This document shows positions 20,206-29,603 of a stretch of 64,000 nucleotides of DNA, piece by piece (the first letter of the stretch is position 1; every line of letters starts with the position of its first letter). The position numbers and the translations under genes were made by a program. Location of the stretch: contig LWRO01000006.1 in NCBI GenBank assembly GCA_001657325.1, positions 237,855 to 301,854 on the forward strand. Direction: 5' to 3'. The DNA comes from Geitlerinema sp. BBD 1991-9 (GTDB lineage: Bacteria > Cyanobacteriota > Cyanobacteriia > Cyanobacteriales > Geitlerinemataceae). The notes beneath the pieces were generated by a model. That model was given only the letters and a program-made list of their open reading frames with translations. It searched no databases and was not told the origin of the DNA.

Positions 20206-20565
20206 TTAAAGTTGATGCTTCTCGGCCCATTCTTTTAACGCTTCCAGAAAGCCCAAAGCGGTACGGCCAAAATCGGTAATCTCATAAGTCACTGCAATGG
20301 GTTTAGTGCTGAGGACTCGGCGTTTGACTAATCCCACATCGGTCATTTCTTGAAGTCGCTGACTCACCATCTTTTTACTCGCACCGCTGAGCTGTCGTGC
20401 GAGATCGTTGAAGCGCACCGGGCCGTCTTTGAGATGCCAGAGAATCGATCCTTTCCATTTTCCCCCCAAAATTCGCATTCCGCGTTCGATCGGACAGGGA
20501 TGCAGACAAGGCTCGATCGCGTGCTTGCGGCCGTTGCTGTCTGTTTCGAGTGCAAAGCTCCCCAT
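20206..20565 (-). CDS. HxlR family transcriptional regulator
   Basis: A 119-residue winged-helix regulator of the HxlR type. CPIERGMRILGGKWKG at residues of about 30-45 is the family signature, followed by FNDLARQLSGASKKMVSQRL (recognition helix) and TKPIAVTYEITDFGR (wing). Two cysteines (CLHPC) precede the domain, as in thiol-sensing HxlR members. The open frame extends far upstream, but ATG 20565 gives the family-length protein. It is divergent from the alcohol dehydrogenase gene, with 92 bases between starts, so it probably controls that gene and itself. Confidence 0.85.
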   Translation of the reverse strand: MGSFALETDSNGRKHAIEPCLHPCPIERGMRILGGKWKGSILWHLKDGPVRFNDLARQLSGASKKMVSQRLQEMTDVGLVKRRVLSTKPIAVTYEITDFGRTALGFLEALKEWAEKHQL

Positions 20566-20580
20566 TTTTTCGCTTAGGTT

Positions 20581-20614
20581 ACAAAAAGTATACTGGTTGA
20601 CTATCGTAACTTTT
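20581..20614. promoter_or_regulatory. candidate HxlR operator in the divergent promoter
   Basis: In the 92-base gap between the HxlR gene and the dehydrogenase gene, AAAAGTATACTGGT and the inverted ACTATCGTAACTTTT form an imperfect dyad. HxlR proteins bind dyads in such divergent regions. This is inferred from position and symmetry only. Confidence 0.3.
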
Positions 20615-20657
20615 ATCTTTACCTTGAGCAATATTGGGTAGAAGTAACAGCAAATCC

Positions 20658-21668
20658 ATGACCACAGTTCACGCATACGCAGTAACTCAGGCAAACGGCC
20701 AACTCGAACCTTTCGAGTACGAACTCGAGCCGTTGGAACCGCAAGAGATTGACATTGCGGTAGAACATTGCGGTATTTGCCATAGCGATCTGAGTATGCT
20801 CGAGAACGCTTGGAATATGACACAGTATCCCCTCGTTCCCGGCCATGAAGTGACCGGAAAAGTCGCTGCAGTCGGCGATCGAGTGACTCATCTCAAGGTC
20901 GGAGATCGAGTCGGTTTGGGCTGGCACGCGGGGTATTGCATGACCTGTTCTCAATGTTTGGGCGGCCATCACAATATGTGTGCGAATGCGTCCAGTACGA
21001 TCGTGGGCCGACACGGGGGGTTTGCGGATACGGTTCGCGCGCAAGCTGCCAGCGCGATCCGCTTACCCGAGACAGTCGACGCACGAACGGCCGGCCCGCT
21101 ACTCTGTGGTGGGATTACGGTGTTCAATCCGTTAGTTCAATTTGACATTGCACCGACGGCGAGCGTTGGCGTAATTGGCATCGGCGGATTGGGACATATA
21201 GCGCTTCAATTCTTGCGTGCGTGGGGCTGTCAAGTGACTGCATTTACCTCAAGCGAGTCTAAGCAGCAAGAGGCTCTGAAGCTCGGCGCCCGCGATACGA
21301 TTAATTCTCGAGATCCTGATGCGCTTGCGGCGGCGGCCGGTCGGTTCGATCTGCTGCTCTCTACGGTCAACGTTAAATTAGACTGGAATGCCTATCTCAA
21401 AACGCTCAAGCCGCGCGGTCGCTTGCACCTCTTAGGTGTGGTCACGGAACCTCTGGATCTGAACGTGGCCCCAATGCTATTCAGCCAACTTTCTGTGTCG
21501 TCTTCGCCAGTCGGGAGTCCAGCGACGATCTCGCAAATGTTGGAGTTTGCTGCTCGACACGGGATCGAACCGATAACCGAACACTTTCCGATGAGCCAGG
21601 TCAACGAGGCACTCGATCGACTGCGTGCTGGCAAAGCTCGCTATCGTATCGTCCTCGATCGAAATTAA
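20658..21668 (+). CDS. zinc-dependent alcohol dehydrogenase (YahK/CAD-like)
   Basis: A 336-residue medium-chain dehydrogenase. Catalytic zinc ligands are in HCGICHSD and PGHEVTG. The structural zinc cysteines are [15 protein letters not shown]. The Rossmann dinucleotide loop is [12 protein letters not shown]. The spacing matches the YahK/cinnamyl-alcohol dehydrogenase group, which reduces aldehydes with NADPH. ATG 20658 is used; the track frame begins earlier but without family similarity. The HxlR gene next door suggests induction by reactive aldehydes or electrophiles. Confidence 0.88.
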   Translation: MTTVHAYAVTQANGQLEPFEYELEPLEPQEIDIAVEHCGICHSDLSMLENAWNMTQYPLVPGHEVTGKVAAVGDRVTHLKVGDRVGLGWHAGYCMTCSQCLGGHHNMCANASSTIVGRHGGFADTVRAQAASAIRLPETVDARTAGPLLCGGITVFNPLVQFDIAPTASVGVIGIGGLGHIALQFLRAWGCQVTAFTSSESKQQEALKLGARDTINSRDPDALAAAAGRFDLLLSTVNVKLDWNAYLKTLKPRGRLHLLGVVTEPLDLNVAPMLFSQLSVSSSPVGSPATISQMLEFAARHGIEPITEHFPMSQVNEALDRLRAGKARYRIVLDRN

Positions 21669-21796
21669 GGGAGAAGTAACTCGATCGAACGATACAACCG
21701 CTCTCATCGGGAGGTGAAACTCGCTCTGGCGTTACGCTCGAGCCTCCTGCTAGAACACCAGTACAGAAGTCAGAAGGCTTGATGTTGTGATGGGGT

Positions 21797-21861
21797 GGGT
21801 GCGTTCGCGGGAATTGTATTGACTGAACCTCCGCCGAATTCAGTGGCCCGCGAACACACCC
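21797..21861. repeat. interspersed inverted repeat (GGGTGCGTTCGCGGG arms)
   Basis: GGGTGCGTTCGCGGG at 21797-21811 is inverted at 21847-21861 with one mismatch, around a 35-base centre. A diverged version of the same arms is at 25186-25200 and 25329-25343. Located between the dehydrogenase gene and the end of the TPS gene; it could also act as a 3' hairpin. Confidence 0.6.
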
Positions 21862-21921
21862 TATGCGACTTTTGTACCGCCGCTCTAGGATTGAATGACG
21901 GTCTCTCAGAGTGCGACTTCC

Positions 21922-24672
21922 TCATTTCAAAGTTTTTCCCAATCCCCGACACCAACCCCTGATACCGTTGGGTGAAATATAAGGAACCGCCGCTGGCACG
22001 TTTGGCACGTTGGCCGTCAGAACGATCGATCCGTCGGCTCGTCGTAGCCAACCTTGAGCTTCCACGAATTCAGGCTCGGTGGGGCGTCCGGTTAATTCGA
22101 GGCTACTGAGTGGGGGACGGGGTGACGGTGGAAGTCCACCCCGTCTCACGTTGACAAAGCGACTGTTCGTACCGCCAGCAGCACAGGGATCGCGATCGAT
22201 CGCATCGTCGATATCGATAAATGTCGTCGTTAACTCGACAAACCCCTGAGTGGGATTGATGGCTTCGAGGTTGATATTGACGGTTCCGTTAAACGATACG
22301 CCCAGTTCGGAGGTGGCGGTAATATCGCTAAAATTCGTGCGAGACGATCGAGATTGTGTCCCGAAAATACCGGCGGCTTCGATATTCACCTGTCCCCCGC
22401 GGCCGACGAGCGCATTGGCGGTAATATCGCTATCGTTCCAGGCGACGAGGTTGGACGTGTCGATGGAAATGTTGCCCCCGTCGCTGTTTCCGGCATCGGT
22501 GTTGAGATGGCTGTTTCGATCGAGCCAAAGCAGAGCGGTTTCAATTGAAATATTGCCTCCTTGTCCCGCTTCGGTACGGGCGGTGATGACTCCTCGATCG
22601 ATCTCGATACGATCGGCAATAATTTCTAAATTACCGGCGTTTCCCGTCAGTTGACTATCGATTTCAATTCTCGCCCCATCGTTGAGAACGAGGCGATCGG
22701 TTTCAATTCGTAAACTGCCAGCATCGCCAGTGGGAAGGCGAAGCTTTGGAACCAGGGGATAAAAACCGGAATTCACAGACAAACGACTCGAATTAATATA
22801 GATTGAGTCACCATCTCTATCCCGACTGTAGCCCGTGATTTCGACAGACTCGGACGCATAAATTTCAACACTTCCACCCGTTCCCGCACTTGTCGTTTGC
22901 GCTTGGATATTTGCACCGTCGCGAATGGAAAGCCGATCGGTTCGGATGCTTAAATTTCCACTGTCTCCTGCACTCCAAGTTGAAATCGAAAGCGTACTTC
23001 GAGAGATGGGAAATTCTGGATCGTCTACACTTGATGTACGACCGACCACTTCGACAAATTCACGAGCATCGATCGTTATACTTCCCGAACTACCTTGCTC
23101 CTGTCCCAAAGCACCTGCTGAGATTTGACCGCCACCGCGCACGCTCAAACGTTGCGTTTCAATTTCGATATTGCCACCATTACCAGCACCGAGAGTATCT
23201 GAAAGCAAACCGCTCACGCCATTGACAATGCGAAGGTTATTCGTCCAATCGAGATAGTCAACCTCGATGACTTCTGCTGCGACAAGCTCGATCGATTCAC
23301 GGGCCTTAACCGTTAAATTTCCGCCATTCCCGTCACTGAGGGTTATCGTTACGGCTGCACCGCCATCGTAAATGCTGAGACGATCGGTTGCGATCGCAAT
23401 ATTGCCCGATCGACCGGTTCCGCCAGTTCCTGCAATTATCCCACTATCGAACACTTCGACTGTTTCGCGAGTTTGAATGTCGATTTGTCCTCCGAAACCG
23501 AGATCGAACGTCGAAGCGAGAATCATTGCCCCCTCTTGCAGCGATAACCGTTCGGCTTGCAGCAATATATTTCCCGAATCGCCAACATTGAAACTGCTGG
23601 TAAACAAGCCACCTTGCAAACCTTCAGGGGTAAATAATTGCGTCAACAGTGCAACTTTCACGGCATTAAAATTTCCATTTCCCACCAGCTCGATCGACTC
23701 GTCTACGGCAATGTTGAGATCGCCACCTCGTCCGCTCCCAAACGTTGCCGTGGAAACGGCCGCATTGTCGAAGAGTTGAAGCTGTCTGGCGCGAATTTCG
23801 ACGGGAGCGCCATCGAGATGTCCCAACGTATTCGACTCAATGCGCGATCCGCCATCGAGCGTCACGCGATCGCCTCGGATTTGAACGGCACCGCCTCCCA
23901 CACCGCTGGTGTGAATCAGAGACTGTTGAGACAGCGAAATATCGCGAAATCGATCGACATTGTCGTAGAACGGTAAAAAATCGCTCGCAGACAAGCCGAC
24001 AAAGCTGTTTTCGCCCACACTTCCGACGCGAATGCGACCTTGAGATGCTTCGATCGAGCCGTTTTCAAACCGGACGTCTCCTCCGAGCATCGTAAAACTC
24101 TGCCCAGAGGGAACTTGCAATCCCCGTCCCGGTAAGGGAGGACTACGATCGACGATCGAGCCGGGATTCTCGCCGAACTGCACCCCCACTGGAACGCTCA
24201 CCGTTAGAATGGGTGGGGCTTGGGGATCGATCGAGCTATACTCGAACCCGTCCTCGAATAAAATTCCGTTTGCCGTGGTGGCAAAAAACGAACCGTTGAG
24301 ATCGAGTCGTGCGTTTTCTCCGAATACGATACCGTTGGGGTTGAGAAAAAAGAGGTTTGCGGCTCCATTGACGGCGATCGTTCCATCAATGTGGGAAATT
24401 GAATTGCCCGTGACCCGGCTGAAAATATTCTGGATATCTGAAACGGTGTTGAAGATAGCGGTCGTGTTTTCGGGAACGTCGAATCGATCGAAGCTGTGAA
24501 ATAATTGATTTCCCGCGTGCGTTCCACCATCAATGGTAAGTCGATCGCCCTCGATGGAGACGATCGATCGATCGTCTAGTGTTGCATCGGGGACGATTTG
24601 CGAGCGCGCTGACATCGGAGAGAGCGCCACTGCAACAGCCGCGAGACACCCTTGTAACAGTCTCCGTTGCAT
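21922..24672 (-). CDS. two-partner-secretion exoprotein (filamentous haemagglutinin N-domain)
   Basis: A 916-residue secreted protein. A signal peptide (MQRRLLQGCLAAVAVAL, cut probably after SARSQ) is followed by the TPS domain at about residues 30-170, with FHSFDRFDVPENTTAIF, SHIDGTIAVNGAANLFFLNPNGI and FFATTANGI. A long right-handed beta-helix of repeats such as GGDLNIAVDESIEL and GNGGNIEIETQRLSV fills the rest. No TpsB outer-membrane transporter is in the window. ATG 24672 is chosen; a TTG lies one codon earlier. Likely an adhesin or surface exoprotein of unknown target. Confidence 0.88.
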   Translation of the reverse strand: MQRRLLQGCLAAVAVALSPMSARSQIVPDATLDDRSIVSIEGDRLTIDGGTHAGNQLFHSFDRFDVPENTTAIFNTVSDIQNIFSRVTGNSISHIDGTIAVNGAANLFFLNPNGIVFGENARLDLNGSFFATTANGILFEDGFEYSSIDPQAPPILTVSVPVGVQFGENPGSIVDRSPPLPGRGLQVPSGQSFTMLGGDVRFENGSIEASQGRIRVGSVGENSFVGLSASDFLPFYDNVDRFRDISLSQQSLIHTSGVGGGAVQIRGDRVTLDGGSRIESNTLGHLDGAPVEIRARQLQLFDNAAVSTATFGSGRGGDLNIAVDESIELVGNGNFNAVKVALLTQLFTPEGLQGGLFTSSFNVGDSGNILLQAERLSLQEGAMILASTFDLGFGGQIDIQTRETVEVFDSGIIAGTGGTGRSGNIAIATDRLSIYDGGAAVTITLSDGNGGNLTVKARESIELVAAEVIEVDYLDWTNNLRIVNGVSGLLSDTLGAGNGGNIEIETQRLSVRGGGQISAGALGQEQGSSGSITIDAREFVEVVGRTSSVDDPEFPISRSTLSISTWSAGDSGNLSIRTDRLSIRDGANIQAQTTSAGTGGSVEIYASESVEITGYSRDRDGDSIYINSSRLSVNSGFYPLVPKLRLPTGDAGSLRIETDRLVLNDGARIEIDSQLTGNAGNLEIIADRIEIDRGVITARTEAGQGGNISIETALLWLDRNSHLNTDAGNSDGGNISIDTSNLVAWNDSDITANALVGRGGQVNIEAAGIFGTQSRSSRTNFSDITATSELGVSFNGTVNINLEAINPTQGFVELTTTFIDIDDAIDRDPCAAGGTNSRFVNVRRGGLPPSPRPPLSSLELTGRPTEPEFVEAQGWLRRADGSIVLTANVPNVPAAVPYISPNGIRGWCRGLGKTLK

Positions 24673-25439
24673 CAATCTAAGCCTAAGTATATTTTTTGAT
24701 TCTAGCTTTATCTAAACAATATACAAAGTGGACAAGACTCTCTCGACTGGGTCTCGTGACTCGATCGCTATTGGGTAAATTTTTGGATTGAGAACCTAGG
24801 GACAGCAAGGCTTTAGACTGCAATCCGGTGTCGTCTTATGCCGATCGATCGTATGACATTTGATAACAACTTGAAAGCAGGGCAAAAATGAATACGGTGA
24901 CTTCCTCCACAGTGACATTTTAGACAAGTGTATGGAAATATTGTAGCTTAGCGTGTGTTTGAATTCGCCGATCGAAAAATCGATCGACTAACTTTTAGTC
25001 CGTGTAAATGGGTTAGGATTGACTTCAGTAAAACGTTCTTGGGATACTTCGATTAAATCAATTTACTGAAATCTCTATCGATATTTTGTGATTATTTAAA
25101 AAAAATTATTTTATCAAAATTATTTTTTTGCAATAAGATACATCTTATTTTTGGGGTACATTTCAAGACTTTAAAAATCATTGTCGGTGCGTTACGCGGG
25201 AATCTAATACCATTTCTCGATAATCCTGCTAGAGATCTTCGGCTGAACTTGGGCGAACACCGTTCGCCCCTACAGACATCTATGGCATGAATTTTATAAT
25301 TTGCCTCGACTTTAGCCGAGTTTTGTCGCCCGCTAACACACCCTACGCCTCAGGTTCTGACAAAAATGAGATGCACCCTGTTTTTGTATTTTTATGTTGT
25401 TTTTTTAGCTTTGAAGGATATATTTTTTAAAACCGAGAG
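24673..25439. other. 767-bp intergenic region without a recognisable gene
   Basis: AT-rich and without a credible reading frame on either strand. It contains the promoter region of the TPS gene, a perfect 8-bp hairpin GGGCGAAC/GTTCGCCC (25251-25258 and 25262-25269), the repeat arms at 25186-25200 and 25329-25343, and the 12-mer TGAGATGCACCC at 25367-25378 shared with 14618-14629. Confidence 0.6.
25186..25343. repeat. interspersed inverted repeat, second copy (158 bp)
   Basis: GGTGCGTTACGCGGG at 25186-25200 and CCCGCTAACACACCC at 25329-25343 are the same arms, diverged, as those of the element at 21797-21861. A second internal hairpin (25251-25269) lies inside. It resembles the GGTGCGTTACGC-type dispersed repeats common in cyanobacterial intergenic regions. 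Confidence 0.5.
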
Positions 25440-26477
25440 CTACGGTGCAGGATTTGGATATTTAGCGTGAATTTTTTCGATTTCGTCTAATATATCGTCC
25501 GTAAGTTCGATCGAAGCACTGTCGATATTTTCTCGCAACTGTTCTAACGTTGTGGCTCCGATAATCGTACTCGCTACGAACCAGCGAGTACGGACAAACG
25601 CCAACGCCATCTGTGCGGGTGATATTCCAACTTGTCGAGCTAACTCGACATATTCTTTAATCGCAACTTGGACGTTCGGTTTATTGTAACGCCTGCCAAA
25701 ATTTGGAAACAGTCCCAAACGGGAGTTTTCCGGTGTTCCGTCGAGATGTTTTCCGGTCAGATAGCCGAACGCTAACGGACTGTAGGGAAGAAGAGGGATG
25801 TTTTCTCGATAGCTGGTTTCGGCGAGAGTGGTTTCAAATTCGCGATTGATGAGGTTGTAAGCGTTTTGAACTGAAACGACGCGAGGCAGCCCCATCGCAT
25901 CAGCCAAGGAACAGAACTGACAGATGCCCCATGGGGTTTCGTTACTAAGTCCCAAGTACCGAATTTTTCCCGCATCAATTAAGTCTTTAAAGACTTGCAA
26001 CTGTTCGAGAATGGGGACAGACTCTCGATCGTTTTGAGGGTCGAAGGACGGCGAACCAAACTTCGTCACGTATCGATCGGGCCAGTGGATTTGATACAAA
26101 TCGACGTAATCAGTTTGCAAGCGTTTGAGGCTGTCATCGATGGCTTTTTCAATATTGGTTCGATCGAGCTTTCGATCGGCACTGCGAATCCAGGGTAAAC
26201 GGGAAGCAAAGGCGGAAATTTTGGTCGCAACGACGACTTTATCTCGCGGCTGCTTGACCAACCACTGACCGATATATTCGCTAGTCCTACCTTGCGTTTC
26301 AGCTTGCGGTGGAACGGGGTACATCTCGGCAGTATCGATAAAGTTCACACCGGAATCAATGACAAAATCGAGTTGTTGGTGGGCTTCTTCGAGGGTGTTT
26401 TGCTGTCCGAACGTCATCGTCCCCAGACAGATTTCTGAAACGTTTAGGTCGCTGTTGCCGAGTCGGTCGATTTTCAT
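25440..26477 (-). CDS. aldo/keto reductase (Tas-like)
   Basis: A complete 345-residue NADP-dependent aldo/keto reductase. LGTMTFGQQN at the N-terminus, catalytic Asp and Tyr in FIDTAEMYP, Lys in VATKIS, and His in YQIHWPDRY complete the tetrad. GLSNETPWGICQF and IIGATTLEQLRENI are further family signatures. The long loop after the catalytic histidine (about residues 135-150) and overall length match the Tas group. It is co-directional with the HlyD-like gene 78 bases upstream and could be cotranscribed. The substrate is unknown. Confidence 0.9.
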   Translation of the reverse strand: MKIDRLGNSDLNVSEICLGTMTFGQQNTLEEAHQQLDFVIDSGVNFIDTAEMYPVPPQAETQGRTSEYIGQWLVKQPRDKVVVATKISAFASRLPWIRSADRKLDRTNIEKAIDDSLKRLQTDYVDLYQIHWPDRYVTKFGSPSFDPQNDRESVPILEQLQVFKDLIDAGKIRYLGLSNETPWGICQFCSLADAMGLPRVVSVQNAYNLINREFETTLAETSYRENIPLLPYSPLAFGYLTGKHLDGTPENSRLGLFPNFGRRYNKPNVQVAIKEYVELARQVGISPAQMALAFVRTRWFVASTIIGATTLEQLRENIDSASIELTDDILDEIEKIHAKYPNPAP

Positions 26478-26555
26478 ATCGTGGGTAGGCGATCGAGGTA
26501 AGGGTTGTATAAAGGATAGCGAAGGATTTTAGGCGAGAAGGCTTTATCGTCTCGA

Positions 26556-28100
26556 TTATTCTGGCTCGAGTGCTTTCATTCCGGCTTCGAGTTCGGTGGT
26601 GGCGGGTGGAATGGCAACGCGATCTCCGGGTTCGAGACCGGATAGAATTTCGATCGTGGTGAGACCGTCGAGTCCCAAGGTGACGGGTTGTCGGCTGAGG
26701 ATGTTGGCATCGTCGAGAAGCCAAACGAACGGTTCGGTATCCGGTTTTTGGATGGCTTCGATATCGAGGGCGATGGCATTGGGTTTTCGATCGAGGACGA
26801 TTTCGACGCTGACTTGACTGCCGGGGATTAAAGTACCACTGGGTGTATCGAGGTTAACCGTGGCAGAAACCGCCGACGAACCCTCTTGGCTCACCCCCCG
26901 GCGGCTCGTACTTCCGGTATCTGCGCTGTTAGCGAGAAGGGAAACACTGGCGACTCGTCCCGTATAGGTTTCTTCGTCGGGGCCGATAACGGAAATTCTC
27001 GCCAGTTGGTTCGATCGAACGTCTTTGGCGTTGAGGGTTGACAGTTGCAGTCCGACGACTTCTCGATCGGGATTACCAATGGTGAGCAAATCGTCGCCGA
27101 GTTTTACGACATCGCCGCGTAAGACGTTGATACTGAGGACTTTTCCACCGATCGGCGCGGAAACGAGCCGATTTTGCAGTCGCGCTTCGATAGTTTGAGC
27201 TTCGAGTTGGAGCTGTTGCAGTTCGAGGCGGGCAACATTCGCGTTGGATAGCGCGTCTTGAAGGGCGACTTCTGCCGATCGAACCTTGGCTTCGGCTTCG
27301 AGTCGCTTGGTTTCCGTCGTGGCGGTTGCTTCTTCAATCTCCCGCTGATATCTTTCGAGACTGGCTTGCAAGCTTTCGAGGTTCAGTCGGGTCGTTTGGA
27401 CTTGCAATTCAGCTTCGCGCAATTGAGATTCGGCTCGGCGAACGTCGTTTTCACTGTCTTGGAGTTGGTTGAGGGAAATAAAGCCTCGATCGAACAGTTC
27501 TCGATCTCGTTCTAGGGTTTCCCGTTCGGTGGCTAGGGTTTCGCGAGCGTCGATTGCGTCTTGACGCTCGTTTTCCAGTTTGAGGGCAGTTTGTTCGATT
27601 TCGAGTTGTCGTTCGACGAAGCGAGATCGATCGGCACTTCCATCGAGACGAAAGACACGATCGCGTTCCTGACGAGCGTCGGCGAGATTCCGTTCGGCGT
27701 TGACGACTTGCTGCTGTTTCGAGTCAACGTCGATTTCGGTTTGGCGAACTTTCAGCAGGTGTTCTTCGAGTTGGGTTAGCTCTTTGTCGTCGCGCAAAAC
27801 GACGAGTTCGCGTCCGGAAGAGACTCGATCGCCCACGCTAACGTTCACTTCGACCACTGTCGCATCGCTCGGAGATTTCAGAGTTTGCTGGTTGGCTAAT
27901 CGAACGGTTCCACTTTCAGTGACAGTACGTTCGACATCTTTGCGTTCCACCGTCAGCACGCGCACTTCCACCGTATCGGCGGCGGAATTCAAGCGGCGAC
28001 TGTAGGCAACCCATCCGCCGACACTGGCAACGGCTAACACGGTCGATCCGGCAATCCATGCGATTCCCCGTCGCATGGTGGGGTTTTGCCATTCCTTCAT
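26556..28100 (-). CDS. HlyD/RND-type periplasmic adaptor protein
   Basis: A 514-residue membrane-fusion protein. An N-terminal membrane anchor (GIAWIAGSTVLAVASVGGW) leads to a biotinyl-lipoyl-like half (VTESGTVRLANQQTLKSP, VNVSVGDRVSSGRELVVL), then a long coiled coil at about residues 105-290 rich in E, R and Q, then the second lipoyl half (SAPIGGKVLSINVLRGDVV) and beta-barrel domains. It would link an inner-membrane pump to an outer-membrane channel. No ABC or RND pump gene is adjacent, so the partner is elsewhere. Confidence 0.85.
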   Translation of the reverse strand: MKEWQNPTMRRGIAWIAGSTVLAVASVGGWVAYSRRLNSAADTVEVRVLTVERKDVERTVTESGTVRLANQQTLKSPSDATVVEVNVSVGDRVSSGRELVVLRDDKELTQLEEHLLKVRQTEIDVDSKQQQVVNAERNLADARQERDRVFRLDGSADRSRFVERQLEIEQTALKLENERQDAIDARETLATERETLERDRELFDRGFISLNQLQDSENDVRRAESQLREAELQVQTTRLNLESLQASLERYQREIEEATATTETKRLEAEAKVRSAEVALQDALSNANVARLELQQLQLEAQTIEARLQNRLVSAPIGGKVLSINVLRGDVVKLGDDLLTIGNPDREVVGLQLSTLNAKDVRSNQLARISVIGPDEETYTGRVASVSLLANSADTGSTSRRGVSQEGSSAVSATVNLDTPSGTLIPGSQVSVEIVLDRKPNAIALDIEAIQKPDTEPFVWLLDDANILSRQPVTLGLDGLTTIEILSGLEPGDRVAIPPATTELEAGMKALEPE

Positions 28101-28216
28101 GGTCGTTCGATATTCCTGGGGTTAACCCTTCAGACCTATTGTGGAGGTTTCTCGTAGATTTGGCGACTGGGGGGAGATCGATCGAAGCTGAGGTGTAAAG
28201 TGGATCTAGCAAGATG

Positions 28217-28699
28217 CTACTGAACAGATAGCGCATATTGTGCATCTCCATCGATCGTTTGGAGGCGCTGTTGCAAGCGCACGACATAGGCTTTAAATCC
28301 AACAGAATTTCCGTCTTCTAATTTGAATGCATTGACGACATTACGAATTGTTGACTCTTGTTCCGGGCTGAGTTCGTCAATAATTAGAACGATTTGTAAG
28401 CTACTTTTAAATGCTTCCAATAAAAGATTGTTGAGTTCGTAAGACATCATTCCTTCAGAAATTTCAGGTTTCATTTCTCGAATCCAGCTTGTGACTTTTT
28501 CACAGATCGATAAATCTGCAAAAACGTAGTTAATAATTTTCTGAACCCAAGTTGTCGCTGTTTTATCTCGAATTTGCTTATCTGTAACCACACTAAATGC
28601 TGACGCAAACTTCATGAGCTGTGGAATAATATGACCGTTCAGATAGTTATTTCGCTCTAGAGTTGTATTTTTTCGCTCTCCGTAACACTCGTTATTCAA
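28217..28699 (-). pseudogene. hypothetical protein, C-terminal part after a frameshift
   Basis: 160 codons from a TTG at 28699, rich in helix, of no recognised family. It directly follows the end of the 28701-29456 frame, shifted by one base. Read without the shift, the two join as a single protein of about 410 residues. The join would come from removing one A in the CAAAAC near 28730. It is either the second half of a frameshifted gene or a separately translated, coupled product. Confidence 0.5.
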
Positions 28700-28700
28700 C

Positions 28701-29456
28701 TCAATTGATTCTGAGTGAAGGCTTGTTTTGTCGATCGTAAATCAATAAAAGTGCGTCAGGAATTGCACAAATTCCCGATACTGCTCGAACACCTGCGGTT
28801 AAAAACAAGCGATTCTCGGAAATCAAAAGTGTTCGTTCTTTCTGGTAATCTGCAAAAAGCTCGTAAAAATTTCGATTGACGAGTACTTCAAGTCCTCGGA
28901 TTTTATCTGTTTCGTTCGAGAATTTGACAGTCTGAAATGTTCCCATAATAAGAACGTTGCTTTCAGGGACATTATTATTCACATTTAAAATATTTTTTTC
29001 TAGATCGTCTCTCTCATATTCGATCTCACTTTGTGAATTCTCAATCGAACCTCCTGCGGACAATTTGAATTCAGATAAAACTCTCGACTTAAATGCTCGA
29101 TCTAGCGCATCGCAAGCTAATCGATCGGTAATCGGTTTTGCACTTTGTAAATATTTCAATGACCAATACTGACCGCCAATTTCTGCTAGTATTTTTAACT
29201 CAAACGGCTCGCAGAACTCTAAATTAATAAAATTTAAGCAGTGGATGTAAGCGTTTCCATCTTCCCAAGGTCTGAGATCGGTTACATCTCCTAAAATTCC
29301 TCGAACGCTACAAAAGCTAGTTGTTTTGACTTTAACGGCTAAATAAATGCGATCGCCGGAACTCGCACTTCGTTTCAAAAATCCGACAATTTTTTTACGA
29401 ATGCAAATCTCGTAATTCTCCAGGGATTTACCACAGTGCAAAATGCGATACACCAT
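28701..29456 (-). CDS. hypothetical protein, N-terminal part (probably frameshifted)
   Basis: A 251-residue protein starting MVYRILHCGKSLENYE at ATG 29456. The first about 120 residues are beta-rich with DRIYLAVKVKTTSF and GDVTDLRPWEDG; the rest is mixed. I do not recognise the family. The frame ends in TGA at 28701 exactly where the 28217-28699 frame starts, suggesting one interrupted gene. AT content is higher than that of the neighbours. Confidence 0.55.
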   Translation of the reverse strand: MVYRILHCGKSLENYEICIRKKIVGFLKRSASSGDRIYLAVKVKTTSFCSVRGILGDVTDLRPWEDGNAYIHCLNFINLEFCEPFELKILAEIGGQYWSLKYLQSAKPITDRLACDALDRAFKSRVLSEFKLSAGGSIENSQSEIEYERDDLEKNILNVNNNVPESNVLIMGTFQTVKFSNETDKIRGLEVLVNRNFYELFADYQKERTLLISENRLFLTAGVRAVSGICAIPDALLLIYDRQNKPSLRIN

Positions 29457-29548
29457 GCCGATCGATAAATAACTGAATTGTTTAATTTATTATATGCGTA
29501 AATGGTTGTTTTTGGGCGTATCGTAAAAGTTTTCCAGCGATTCGAGAT

Positions 29549-29589
29549 CGTCGAATGTGTCAAAGGCACTATCCATGACACATTCGACG
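29549..29589 (-). terminator. 14-bp perfect hairpin after chlB
   Basis: CGTCGAATGTGTCA (29549-29562) and TGACACATTCGACG (29576-29589) form a perfect stem starting 15 bases past the chlB stop. No T-run follows on the minus strand, so it may be a terminator without a U-tract or an mRNA-protecting 3' end. Confidence 0.55.
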
Positions 29590-29603
29590 AAGGCTATCGT
29601 ATT

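Noticed and set aside
21922..24672. Long open frames on the strand opposite the TPS gene (for example 23638-24095) as genes
   Set aside because: They are antisense shadows of a repetitive glycine/aspartate-rich gene, have no ribosome binding site and no family features.
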